Shown here piece by piece: positions 44,312-52,231 of a stretch of 64,000 nt of DNA. The DNA comes from Deltaproteobacteria bacterium. GTDB taxonomy: Bacteria > Desulfobacterota > Binatia > Binatales > Binataceae. The position numbers and the translations under genes were made by a program. Each line of letters opens with the position of its first letter. The first letter of the stretch is position 1. The stretch is taken from assembly GCA_021780225.1 (NCBI GenBank), contig JAJXZF010000023.1, positions 1 through 64,000 of the forward strand, in the 5' to 3' direction. The notes beneath the pieces are model-generated. The model was not told the origin of the DNA. It searched no databases and saw only the letters and a list, made by a program, of their open reading frames with translations.

Positions 44312-46003
44312 TCAGTTCGACCCGGTCGAGCCGAGCAGGTTGCCGCCGAGCGTCGGATGGCCGACGGTCTTGTCGCCGATAATGTTGACCATCGCCGGCT
44401 TGCCGGAATTGAACGCGCGCTCGAGCGCAGGAACAATCTGATCCGGCTCGGTCACGTACTCGCCGTGGCAGCCCATCTCGGCGAACGACTTGTCGTACCG
44501 GATATCCTGCAGCATGTTGAACGGATCGGTGCGATCCTTCAGCATCGGCATCGACTCGAAGCTCGGTCCCCACGAGCTGTTGTTGTACAGCACGCACACG
44601 ATCGGCAAGTTGTAGCGGGCGGCGGTTTCCATGTCGAAACCACCGATGCCCAATCCGCCGTCGCCCATGACCAGCGCCACTTGTTTGCCCGGCCGCGCGA
44701 GCTGCACGCCGATTCCCATGCCGAATCCGTGACCGACCGGCGCCAGCGGACCGGCGTCGATAATTTGCCCGGGAAATCGCGACGTGAAACCTTGGCTCAT
44801 CCATCCCGACAACGTGAAACTGTCGATAACGACTGTGCAATTCTTGTCGAGCACGGTTACCAGGTCCTTCGTCAACCGCGCCGGATGAACCGGCTTGTTG
44901 CCGTGGACCTTCTTTTCGTTCTCGACCACCTGCCGCTCGAAATTCGCACGAACTTCGCTCAGTTCCTTCAGCCAGCTCGACGACCGGTTCTTGGAGAAAT
45001 CGAGCTTCAGCTCCTTGATCCGGTTGATCATCTGGCGCAGCACCACCTTGGGATCGCCCACCATCGGAATCTCGGCCGGCACCTGCCATCCGATTCGCGA
45101 AGGCGTCGGATCGCACTGGATATACTTGGCCTTGTCGTTCCATGTCGGCGGACGGCCGAAATGCTCGCCGCTCCAGAAGCGGAAGCCCAGCGTCAATACG
45201 ACGTCGGCGCGGCCGGTGAACGGCTTCTTGAACGCGCCGCGAATCGCCAGCGGATGCTCTTCCGATACCGAGCCCTGGCCCGCCCGCCGCGCATAGACCG
45301 GAATTGAAGTCAACTCGGCGAATTCTTTCAGCTCGGGCGCCGCCTGCGACCAGAACAGGCCGTCGCCGCCGGCGATCAGCGGACGCTCCGCCGCGTGCAG
45401 CAACTCCAGCGCCCGATCGATCTTCGCCGGATCGCCCGCCGAACGGATATCGTCGGGCGTGAAACGCTGGCCGCCCGCCCGCTGCCGGTTGTCTTCGTCC
45501 TTGAAATACAAAATGTTTTGCGGAATCTCGATCAGCGATACGCCCTGCGGCGGCGTCAGCGCTTCGCGGAACGCCAGCCGCATGTCGAACTCGATCGTGC
45601 TGAAGTCCGTCACGCGCTTGGTGTACTTCGCAAAGCTCCGCACCACGTCGGAGCCGTAAGCTTCCTGAAACGACCCCTGATGGTCTTCCGTATTCGGATG
45701 CTGTCCGGAGATGCACACCACCGCGCTGTTGGTCATCGCCGCAAGGCACAACCCGGTAATCGCGTTGGTCAGTCCGCAACCCGCCGTGACCATGCATACG
45801 CCCGCCTCGCCGGTCATCCGCGCGTAACCGTCCGCCGCGTATGCCGTCGCCTGCTCATGGCGCATGTGAATCAATTTGATGTCGTGATTGCGCAGCTCCG
45901 CGAGGATCGGGAATAGATGCCCGCCGTTGATCGCGAAACAATATCGCGCGCGATTTTCCTGGATGATGCGTGCGACCAATTCGCCGCCGCCCACTTTTGC
46001 CAT
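44312..46003 (-). CDS. Thiamine diphosphate-dependent enzyme, acetolactate synthase / 2-hydroxyacyl-CoA lyase-like
   Basis: This ThDP enzyme of 563 residues probably acts on a 2-keto or 2-hydroxyacyl compound. The catalytic Glu50 lies in MRHEQATAYAADGYAR. The central regulatory-type domain carries GGDGLFWS and the acyl-CoA-lyase-like segment. The C-terminal ThDP motif runs from GDGGLGIGGFDMETAARY to NN, about 30 residues later (VLYNNSSWG). The overall order fits acetolactate synthase, oxalyl-CoA decarboxylase and 2-hydroxyacyl-CoA lyase, and the sequence alone does not decide between them. The start at MAKVGGGELV is supported by a nearby AGGAG-like site. It is divergent from the Omp85 gene. 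Confidence 0.85.
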   Translation of the reverse strand: MAKVGGGELVARIIQENRARYCFAINGGHLFPILAELRNHDIKLIHMRHEQATAYAADGYARMTGEAGVCMVTAGCGLTNAITGLCLAAMTNSAVVCISGQHPNTEDHQGSFQEAYGSDVVRSFAKYTKRVTDFSTIEFDMRLAFREALTPPQGVSLIEIPQNILYFKDEDNRQRAGGQRFTPDDIRSAGDPAKIDRALELLHAAERPLIAGGDGLFWSQAAPELKEFAELTSIPVYARRAGQGSVSEEHPLAIRGAFKKPFTGRADVVLTLGFRFWSGEHFGRPPTWNDKAKYIQCDPTPSRIGWQVPAEIPMVGDPKVVLRQMINRIKELKLDFSKNRSSSWLKELSEVRANFERQVVENEKKVHGNKPVHPARLTKDLVTVLDKNCTVVIDSFTLSGWMSQGFTSRFPGQIIDAGPLAPVGHGFGMGIGVQLARPGKQVALVMGDGGLGIGGFDMETAARYNLPIVCVLYNNSSWGPSFESMPMLKDRTDPFNMLQDIRYDKSFAEMGCHGEYVTEPDQIVPALERAFNSGKPAMVNIIGDKTVGHPTLGGNLLGSTGSN

Positions 46004-46356
46004 CAGCAGTTCCTCCTTGGCGTTCAGACGAACCCCGCGCCGGCTTCGGCGGCGGCGATTCTGCCTCTCGCGCCGCCCCGGCTGTGTCGATTACCGCAGG
46101 CGTTGCGATTCGCTTTCGGCTGAATCCTTGCACATTTCCGCCATCGCCGAAAAGCGGCGCGGCGCCCCGCCGCGATCGCGTCCGCGACTCGCGCGCCACG
46201 GCATTCTCACGTAAGCTCCTTAACGACAAAAGATGCCAAATCGCCGATCTGGTTTTTTTTCTCCGAAGCGTTGATCGCACGCCGAATCCTTGTAACTCTC
46301 TCTGCTTCGTAAGGATGCGCGCCGCGCGTTCCTTCGGATTACGCCGCGAGCACAGG
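46004..46356. promoter_or_regulatory. Divergent intergenic region between the ThDP enzyme and the Omp85 gene
   Basis: This is 353 bp with no convincing gene. It should carry promoters for both neighbours. A run of eight T after a GC-rich patch (about 46245-46260) lacks a matching stem and does not look like a terminator. The rightward frame is open through most of the region, but the sequence before 46315 is not protein-like. Confidence 0.35.
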
Positions 46357-47784
46357 ATGCCACGAATCGCCACGTTAACGAGCCGCTCCGCCAAGTTCCG
46401 CCCGTGGTTCGCCCGATTGACGGCCCTTTGCCTGGGACTGCTGCTGCTTGCCGACGCCGCGATCGTATTCGCGGACGCCGCCGCTCCGCCCGCGACAGCG
46501 CCCACGCCCGCAAGCGCCCCGACCGCCGCGGCTCCGCGGCAGGCCGCCGCGCCCGCATCCAAGCCCCCCGCGGCGCCGGCGAATCCCGGACCGTTCAAGC
46601 TCTTCGACCTGCAGACCTGGCCGAAAACGCTCAACCCGCACGATTGGCCGTTCACGCTGTTTCCGGTGCCCGAAGTCGCGACCGACCCCAACTCCGGCGT
46701 GACCTACGGGATGCTCTTCGCGTTTCTCTTCAAAGACAAACACGACAACATCGACTACATCCTTGCGCCCGACATCAACAACAACACCGTCCTCGGCCCC
46801 GGCGGCAATTTCCGCCTGTTCGGCTATCCCTCCGAGGACACGCAATGGTACGTGCAGACCGGCGCCTCGCAGCACATCGCGCGCGACGTCGACCTGAGCT
46901 ACCAGACCGGCCGCACGCTCCAGAAATGGTGGTCGCTCAATGTCCGGTTCCTCTACGAGCAGGACCCGACCAATCGCTTCTTTGGCCTCGGCAACCAGAC
47001 CGCCGAGCGCAATCAGACCAACTACACCGACGAGCAGGTCTTTCTGCAGGTGCTCTTGGGATGGAACATCACGCGCCATCTGCAACTCGGATTTTTCACC
47101 CGGCCGCAATACATGCGCATCAAGCAGGGCGCCTTCACGACGCTCCCGTCGATCTTCGAGCTCTTTCCCAAGGTCAAAGGCATCAACGGCGGCAGCGAAT
47201 TCTACAATGAGGCGCGACTGACCTACGACACGCGCGATTCTGTCGATATCCCCCGCAAAGGCACGCTCGCCGTGCTCTTCAACGGCGTCGCCGACCGCGC
47301 CCTGCTCAGCACCTCGTCTTTCGATCGCTTCGGCGGCGACCTGCACGAATATATCCCGATCAGCAAGCGCTTCACCTTCGCCGGCCACGTTTACCTGCAA
47401 TATACTCCCGCCGGCCAGGAGACTCCGTTCTGGGCGATGCCGCGTCTGGGCGGCGAGGAAAGCCTGCTTTACGATCAGGAAACCCTGCGCGGCTACGGCG
47501 TCGGCCGCTTTACCGACAACAATATCGCGAACGCCAATTTCGAGCTGCGCAGCCGCATCCTCGAAGCCACCGTCCTCGGCAACCACGGCATTCTCGAACT
47601 CGCGCCGTTCTTCGACACCGGCCGCGTATGGAACGGGATGTCCACCAGTCCGTTCGAAGACCTCCATTCCGTAGCCGGGATGGGCTTTCGGGCGATCGCC
47701 GAGCCCTTCGTCGTCGGCTATCTCGATATCGGCTACGGCGGCGAGGGCAGCGCGATCTTCGCCGGCCTCAACTATCCGTTCTAA
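46357..47784 (+). CDS. Omp85/BamA-type outer-membrane beta-barrel protein
   Basis: This is an exported outer-membrane barrel of 475 residues. The signal peptide (ALCLGLLLLADAAIVFA) is followed by an Ala/Pro/Thr-rich linker of about 45 residues and then a 16-strand-like barrel that ends in Phe. The barrel contains DTRDSVDIPRKGT and ALGGEESLLYDQETLRGYG-like segments (seen here as RLGGEESLLY and LRGYGVGRF), which match the L6 loop region of the Omp85 family. No POTRA domains are visible. Functions in this branch include surface-protein export and unknown roles. Alternative starts lie at 46315 or earlier. Confidence 0.72.
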   Translation: MPRIATLTSRSAKFRPWFARLTALCLGLLLLADAAIVFADAAAPPATAPTPASAPTAAAPRQAAAPASKPPAAPANPGPFKLFDLQTWPKTLNPHDWPFTLFPVPEVATDPNSGVTYGMLFAFLFKDKHDNIDYILAPDINNNTVLGPGGNFRLFGYPSEDTQWYVQTGASQHIARDVDLSYQTGRTLQKWWSLNVRFLYEQDPTNRFFGLGNQTAERNQTNYTDEQVFLQVLLGWNITRHLQLGFFTRPQYMRIKQGAFTTLPSIFELFPKVKGINGGSEFYNEARLTYDTRDSVDIPRKGTLAVLFNGVADRALLSTSSFDRFGGDLHEYIPISKRFTFAGHVYLQYTPAGQETPFWAMPRLGGEESLLYDQETLRGYGVGRFTDNNIANANFELRSRILEATVLGNHGILELAPFFDTGRVWNGMSTSPFEDLHSVAGMGFRAIAEPFVVGYLDIGYGGEGSAIFAGLNYPF

Positions 47785-47823
47785 ACCCGGCTCGCGCTTT
47801 CCGCGCCGCGCCGTTTCGAATGA

Positions 47824-48159
47824 TCAGCCTTTGCGGAATCGCGAGGGGTAGTCGTCGGGAAAATCCGTATCCGGATGGAGCCGGCGGGCGCGTGCGATCA
47901 ACGCGCTCTCATCTTCAGGAATGTTCGGATCGGGGATGCAGCAATCGACCGGGCACGCCGCCGCGCATTCTTCATGCGCGAAAAAGCCGACGCACTCGGT
48001 GCATTTATCCGGAGCGATATAGTAAACGTCCGGCGCCAGCGCGGCATTCGACACGCCGTCCAGTTCCCACGGCGCGCCGCCTTCGTAAATCGCATTATTC
48101 GGACAGCGCCGCGCGCACGCGCCGCAGTTGATACATTCTTCGGTTATCAGCGTCGCCAT
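47824..48159 (-). CDS. Two [4Fe-4S] ferredoxin, YfhL type
   Basis: This small electron carrier of 111 residues has cysteines at 9, 12, 15 and 19 in CINCGACARRCP for one cluster. A second set is in CTECVGFFAHEECAAACPVDC (given by its Cys spacing: C-x2-C-x8-C-x3-C-x3-C), the longer spacing that is typical of the YfhL and FdxA-like group. The C-terminal about 35 residues are charged. It lies 21 bp after apbC on the same strand, so an iron-sulfur link with its neighbour is likely. Confidence 0.88.
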   Translation of the reverse strand: MATLITEECINCGACARRCPNNAIYEGGAPWELDGVSNAALAPDVYYIAPDKCTECVGFFAHEECAAACPVDCCIPDPNIPEDESALIARARRLHPDTDFPDDYPSRFRKG

Positions 48160-48180
48160 CGATTAGCCGCAATTCTCCGC

Positions 48181-49323
48181 TCAGTCCGCCGGCATCGCCG
48201 CCGCCACCCGCCGCGCCAGTTCAAGGAATATCGCGCTCGCCGGATGCTCCGGTTTTGCGATCGTGAGCGGCGCGCCCGCGTCGCCCGCCGCCCGCAACTC
48301 CTCGAAAACGGGCGCCCGCGCGATAACTTCGGTTCCCTCCGCCGCCGCCAGCTTCTCGCCGCCGCCCGCACCGAAAATTTCGTCCAGCTCGCCGCAATCG
48401 GGACAGACGTAGCCGCTCATGTTCTCGACCACGCCGATCAGCGGACAATGCACCTGCCGGAACATCCGCGCCGCCCTGAGCGCATCCGCGACCGCAACGT
48501 CCTGGGGAGTCGTCACGATCACGGCGCCGTCGAGCGCGACCTCCTGCGCCAGCGTCAACTGCGCGTCGCCCGTTCCCGGCGGCAAATCGACCACGAGAAA
48601 ATCCAGCGTGCCCCAGAGCGTGTCCTGCAGGAATTGCCGCACCGCGCCCATGACCATCGGCCCGCGCCAGATCACCGGCGCTTTGTCGTCGATAAAAAAC
48701 CCGATCGAAATCAGCTTCACGCCGTGCCGCTCGACCGGATAAAAATGCTTGCCGCCCGCCGAGCGCGGCCGCTCCTCGCCCGTGCCGAACATCATCGGCG
48801 CCGACGGCCCGTAGATATCCGCATCGAGCAGGCCGGTCTTGTAGCCGAGCCGCGCCAGCGCGACCGCCAGGTTCGCCGCCACGGTCGATTTGCCGACGCC
48901 GCCCTTGCCGCTCGCCACCGCGACGATATGCCGAATCCCGTCGAGCCGCTTGCGTCCGGTCTTCTCGCCCAACTCCGGCTCCACCTGCCGGACCCGGAAC
49001 TCCACCTTGCCCGCGCCGCGATCGTGCGCGAGCGCCTGATGGATCCGGCCGCCGATATCGCGCAGAAGCTCCTCGCGATCGCTCGGATTCCGCAGCGTGA
49101 TCGTCCAGCCTCCGTCCGCCGCCGGGGCCACTTCCTCGACGATTCCGAGCGACACGATATCGGCCGTATAGCCGGGATAATTCACCTGGCCGAGCGCGGC
49201 CAGCACTTCTTCCTGCGTGAGCTTTTTCGCCACTGCGAGAATTATTTCAGATGCGGCTTGCGGGCGAAAGCCGACCGCCCGGTCAGCCCCCGCGCTTCCG
49301 CCTGTCTTTACGGTCTTTTCCAT
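48181..49323 (-). CDS. apbC: Iron-sulfur cluster carrier ATPase ApbC (Mrp/NBP35)
   Basis: This P-loop ATPase of 380 residues binds and delivers iron-sulfur clusters. The N-terminal about 100 residues are a MIP18/DUF59-like domain. The deviant Walker A is GKGGVGKST (about residues 138-146), followed by VVDLPPGTGD and the C-terminal CPDCG pair that holds a cluster between subunits. The ATG at 49323 is used. A GTG at 49233 (VAKKLTQEE) would fit the usual family start and give a protein 30 residues shorter; the extra N-terminus is not family-like. The gene lies directly upstream of the ferredoxin gene. Confidence 0.9.
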   Translation of the reverse strand: MEKTVKTGGSAGADRAVGFRPQAASEIILAVAKKLTQEEVLAALGQVNYPGYTADIVSLGIVEEVAPAADGGWTITLRNPSDREELLRDIGGRIHQALAHDRGAGKVEFRVRQVEPELGEKTGRKRLDGIRHIVAVASGKGGVGKSTVAANLAVALARLGYKTGLLDADIYGPSAPMMFGTGEERPRSAGGKHFYPVERHGVKLISIGFFIDDKAPVIWRGPMVMGAVRQFLQDTLWGTLDFLVVDLPPGTGDAQLTLAQEVALDGAVIVTTPQDVAVADALRAARMFRQVHCPLIGVVENMSGYVCPDCGELDEIFGAGGGEKLAAAEGTEVIARAPVFEELRAAGDAGAPLTIAKPEHPASAIFLELARRVAAAMPAD

Positions 49324-49346
49324 CGCCTTAGGGTATTCTCTTTTCT

Positions 49347-49496
49347 GTCATTCTGTGGCGTTTCCCGGTCGTGACCTTGGGTGTTTTCTTGGTCATCACT
49401 CTCGGACGGTTTCTCGGTCGTAATTCTCGGACGGTTTTTTATTTTGTCACCTTCGGGCGCTCTTTTTTGTCACCCTCGGGCTTGACCCGAGGGTCC
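49347..49496. repeat. Six imperfect tandem repeats of about 24 bp between nitronate monooxygenase and apbC
   Basis: GTC(A/G)-starting units begin at 49347, 49368, 49392, 49417, 49446 and 49469 (spacing 21-29 bp). Many contain CTCGGACGG or CTTCGGGCG followed by T-rich sequence. The last unit carries a full B-type palindrome, CCTCGGGCTTGACCCGAGG. The array lies upstream of apbC and after the nitronate monooxygenase stop, so it could affect apbC transcription or be a decayed cluster of the B repeat. Confidence 0.6.
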
Positions 49497-49535
49497 ACCC
49501 GCCGTCTGCGATACGTTCCCGCACGCCGCAGCGCG

Positions 49536-50558
49536 CTATCGCACCAGCGGCGCGAGACGCTGCGCGATCACCTCTTCCGCTTCGGCGACAATCCGCCGCA
49601 CGATTTCGCCCGCCAGCAAAATCTCCCGCACCAAGCTCACCGAATTGCCCGCATAGAACGCCAACCCCTCAACGTCGCCTTCGGTATATTCCGCCGGCGG
49701 CAACACCGAGTAGCGCACCAGCGGCGCCGCGCTTCCGTCGCGCCGCCTGATCTGCCCGGCCGGCGCGCCCTCGCCCGGCCGCGAACCGCTGGCCGGCCGT
49801 CCTGCCCGCTCCCATTCCTCGACGACCGGAGTTCTCAGCACGCGATGGGCCGCATCGGGCCAGCCGATATCGTAGAGCGTGGTATGAATCGTGTCGCCGG
49901 CGTGTCCGCGCACCAATCGTTCCTTGTAAAGCGGATGCGCCGCCGACTCGATCGAGGCGACGAAGCGGGTGCCGATCGCCGCTCCGTCCGCGCCCAGCGC
50001 GAGCACGGCGGCCAATCCGCGTCCGTCGGCGATTCCGCCCGCCGCGGCCATCGGCAGGTCGCCGATCGCGTCGCGCACTTCGGGAATCAGGGCCAGCGTG
50101 GTCACTATTCCGCGCACGTGGCCGCCCGCATCCAGTCCCTGCGCGATAATCGCGTCCACACCGGCCTTGGCGGCGGCGCGCGCCTCCTCAGCGCTGCCGC
50201 ATTGCCATAGCACCTTGGTTCCGGCGTCCTTGAACCGCCGGATCGCGTCGCGGAAGTCGTCAGGCTCGCCCCAGAAAAAGGTGGCTGCGGCGGGCCGCTC
50301 CTCGATTACCGCGTCGATCAATCCGGGTTCGAGAAATGGGATCAGCAGGTTCACGCCGAACGGGCGCGAGGTCAGATCGCCGGCCGCGCGGATTTCGGCG
50401 CACGCCGCGGCGGGATTCATCGCGGCCAGCCCGATCGTGCCCATCGCGCCGGCGTCCGAGACGGCGGCGGCCAGCCGCGCCATCGCCACCACCCCCATCC
50501 CCGCCGAAATGATCGGCTGTTCAATCCCGAGCAATTCCGTAATGCGCGTTTTCAGCAT
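49536..50558 (-). CDS. Nitronate monooxygenase family FMN protein
   Basis: This TIM-barrel flavoprotein of 340 residues belongs to the nitronate monooxygenase / enoyl-ACP reductase II-like group, which oxidise alkyl nitronates (such as 3-nitropropionate) or act as reductases. Visible family features are the N-terminal IEQPIISAGMGVVAMARLAAAVSDAG (key: QPIISAGMG), the GGIADGRGLAAVLALGADGAAIGTRF phosphate-binding region (key: GGIADGRG and GADGAAIGTRF) and AGGHVRG. The GAGG ribosome site lies 8 bases before the ATG. The true substrate in this organism is unknown. Confidence 0.85.
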   Translation of the reverse strand: MLKTRITELLGIEQPIISAGMGVVAMARLAAAVSDAGAMGTIGLAAMNPAAACAEIRAAGDLTSRPFGVNLLIPFLEPGLIDAVIEERPAAATFFWGEPDDFRDAIRRFKDAGTKVLWQCGSAEEARAAAKAGVDAIIAQGLDAGGHVRGIVTTLALIPEVRDAIGDLPMAAAGGIADGRGLAAVLALGADGAAIGTRFVASIESAAHPLYKERLVRGHAGDTIHTTLYDIGWPDAAHRVLRTPVVEEWERAGRPASGSRPGEGAPAGQIRRRDGSAAPLVRYSVLPPAEYTEGDVEGLAFYAGNSVSLVREILLAGEIVRRIVAEAEEVIAQRLAPLVR

Positions 50559-50686
50559 CGTCGCAACCTCATTGAGACTCTATGGATTGTTGACTTTCGG
50601 GATGCTCGAAGCGCGATTCAAGCGTGCTATGAAATTTGTTCGCTATAAGCACCATGCGGAATTGCGCTCGCCGATAGCAATAACCC

Positions 50687-50775
50687 GTCATTCTGAGCGG
50701 AGGTTGCCGGAGCGAGGAATCTCGCGCCACGGGCGCGCTGACGCTCGGGATTCTTCGGCTGCGCCTCAGAATGAC
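50687..50775. repeat. Interspersed A-unit pair (inverted)
   Basis: GTCATTCTGAGCGG...GCGAGGAATC and GATTCTTCGGCTGCGCCTCAGAATGACA face each other here around a short central spacer (CGCGCCACGGGCGCGC, itself a small palindrome). This is the same A unit seen at 16001 and 51215. In translation it produces meaningless arginine-rich open frames. Confidence 0.75.
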
Positions 50776-50929
50776 AGAAGGAATGCTCAGGCCGGCCAAG
50801 ATAAAGACGTCCAGACCGGCCATGGAAGATTGCTCGAAATGACGAAGGATAGCCTCGATTGCCCGTCCGAGCGCTCAGAGCGCATCGTGGAGCGCTCGCG
50901 GCGGCGCGAGAGATCGAACATGAGGACCC

Positions 50930-50970
50930 AAAAAAAACGCTCGAGACCCCGAAAAGTGAAGTCCCGAGCG
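50930..50970 (-). terminator. Candidate intrinsic terminator, minus strand
   Basis: Arms CGCTCGAGAC (50938-50947) and GTCCCGAGCG (50961-50970) pair with one mismatch around a 13-base loop. On the minus strand the stem is followed by eight U residues (50930-50937 read in reverse). It would end leftward transcripts from the crotonase genes about 390 bp upstream, or from something inside the repeat island. Confidence 0.6.
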
Positions 50971-50998
50971 GCCTAAAAACGATCCGCGGCCCAACGCG

Positions 50999-51172
50999 CT
51001 AGGAAAGCTCTGCACAAGTTGAGCTTGGCCCGAATTTCTCGGACGTGGATCACCGGGTCAAGCCCGGTGATGACGAAGCAACAGAAGACCGGAGGGTTGA
51101 TCGTCATGGCCGGGATCAGACCCGGCCATCCATGTCCCTGACCGGTCGACGCCTTGTGCGGAGCTTCCCTAG
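50999..51172. mobile_element. Second MITE-like element with 20-bp terminal inverted repeats
   Basis: The 174-bp element starts CTAGGAAAGCTCTGCACAAG and ends with the inverse of CTAGGGAAGCTCCGCACAAG (18 of 20 match). Inside are a B pair, B1 CACCGGGTCAAGCCCGGTG (51051-51069 region) and B2 GGCCGGGATCAGACCCGGCC (51107-51126 region). No coding capacity is present. The CTAG at both ends may belong to the repeats or be a duplicated target. The termini differ from those of the element at 15956. Confidence 0.6.
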
Positions 51173-51214
51173 TGCGGCGGGCCGCAAATAAGTTTGCGCT
51201 TGGCGGCGGCGCGA

Positions 51215-51360
51215 GATTCTTCGCCGCGTCCTTCGCTGCGCTCAGGACCAGCTCAGAATGACATGATGAAGCGTTGTTATTGTCATTCTAAGCGAGGCTG
51301 CCGAGCGAAGAATTCCGTGCCGCTGTGACTCTTTTGCAAAGGTATCAACGGGACGCAACG
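51215..51360. repeat. Inverted related copy of the left part of the 15956 element, abutting the crotonase stop
   Basis: Read on the minus strand from 51360, the sequence CGTTGCGTCCC...ACCTTTGCAAAAGAGTC...CGGAATTCTTCGCTCGGCAGCC follows the element at 15956 for about 145 bp, at roughly four in five positions by eye. It includes the spacer AACGCTTCATCA between the two A units. It begins directly after the crotonase stop codon, as the 15956 copy begins directly after the glycosylase stop codon. Its distal end lacks the matching inverted terminus and the B pair. Confidence 0.7.
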
Positions 51361-52194
51361 CTAACGGCCCTTGAACTTCGGCTCGCGCTTCTCCAGGAAC
51401 GCCTTGACCGCCTCCTTGTGATCCTCGGTCAGCCCGGTCAGCGATTGTCCGTGCGATTCGCGGTCGAGGATCGTCCGCAGGTCCGACTTGAGCGCCAGGT
51501 TGAGGTGCGCCTTCATGTATGAATAGGCGACCGTCGGCCCCGCCGCGATCCGCCGCGCGAAGGCGTCAACCTCCTCGCCCAGCGACGCCGCCGGCACGAC
51601 CCGGTTAACCATCCCGAGCCTGAGCGCCTCGTCGGCGCCGACCACCTCGGCCGTGAAATAAAGCTCGCGCGCCTTGGCCGGCCCGACCAGTTGCGTCAGC
51701 AGATAGGTCCCGCCGAAATCGCCGGAAAAACCCACCCGCGCGAACGCGGTGCCGAAACGCGCCGTGTCCGCAGCGATCCGGATATCGCAGGCGAGCGCGA
51801 TACTCAGTCCGGCGCCGGCCGCCGGCCCGTTGATCGCGCCGATCGTGACTTTAGGCATCTCGTGCAGCAGCGCGCTCACCTCTTCCGAGCGGCGCAACTG
51901 CGCGATCCGCGTGTTGATTCCAGCCTCGCCGCCGCCCTGCGCGCCGCCCTCGTGACCCGCGGCCTCGTTCCGCTCGCGCATCCTGCCGATATCGCCGCCC
52001 GCGCAAAAGCCGCGTCCGGCGCCGGTCAGCACGACTGCTCCCACCTCCTTGTCGTGCGCGGCGCGGCCTAGCTCATCCAGCAGCCCGGCGATCATCTGAT
52101 CGCTCAGGGCGTTGAGCTTGTCGGGCCGGTTCATGGTCAGAAAGAGCACGCCGTGGCGGCGCTCGGCGATAAGGTCGCGATGCTCGGCAGCCAT
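51361..52194 (-). CDS. Enoyl-CoA hydratase/isomerase (crotonase) family protein
   Basis: This crotonase-fold enzyme of 277 residues acts on acyl-CoA thioesters. The N-terminal NRPDKLNALS and the oxyanion-hole loop GRGFCAGGDIGRM (about residues 60-72) are typical, as is GPAAGAGLSIALACDIRIAADTARFG. Both glutamates used by true hydratases are replaced: Ser in GLSIA and Phe in TAFA. An Asp in SGDFGGT may act instead, as in some isomerases, so hydration of enoyl-CoA is doubtful. A GGAGG ribosome site lies 9 bases before the ATG. The stop abuts a repeat. It lies 37 bp downstream of the 3-hydroxyisobutyrate dehydrogenase-like gene. Confidence 0.86.
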   Translation of the reverse strand: MAAEHRDLIAERRHGVLFLTMNRPDKLNALSDQMIAGLLDELGRAAHDKEVGAVVLTGAGRGFCAGGDIGRMRERNEAAGHEGGAQGGGEAGINTRIAQLRRSEEVSALLHEMPKVTIGAINGPAAGAGLSIALACDIRIAADTARFGTAFARVGFSGDFGGTYLLTQLVGPAKARELYFTAEVVGADEALRLGMVNRVVPAASLGEEVDAFARRIAAGPTVAYSYMKAHLNLALKSDLRTILDRESHGQSLTGLTEDHKEAVKAFLEKREPKFKGR

Positions 52195-52231
52195 CGTAGG
52201 AATCCTCCGGAAACGGTCGTTTCAACCCCTA

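Noticed and set aside
45970-46356. N-terminal extension of the Omp85 frame
   Set aside because: The sequence before 46315 has no signal-peptide character and is Arg-rich. A proper signal peptide starts after 46357.
50569-50823. 84-codon minus-strand frame
   Set aside because: Most of it is a translated A repeat (RRSRRIPS and SSLRQPPLRMTG), so it is not a gene.
50930-51360. Possible CRISPR-like or integron array in the repeat island
   Set aside because: The repeats are inverted pairs of two unlike types with irregular distance, not direct repeats with unique spacers; no cas genes or integrase are near.
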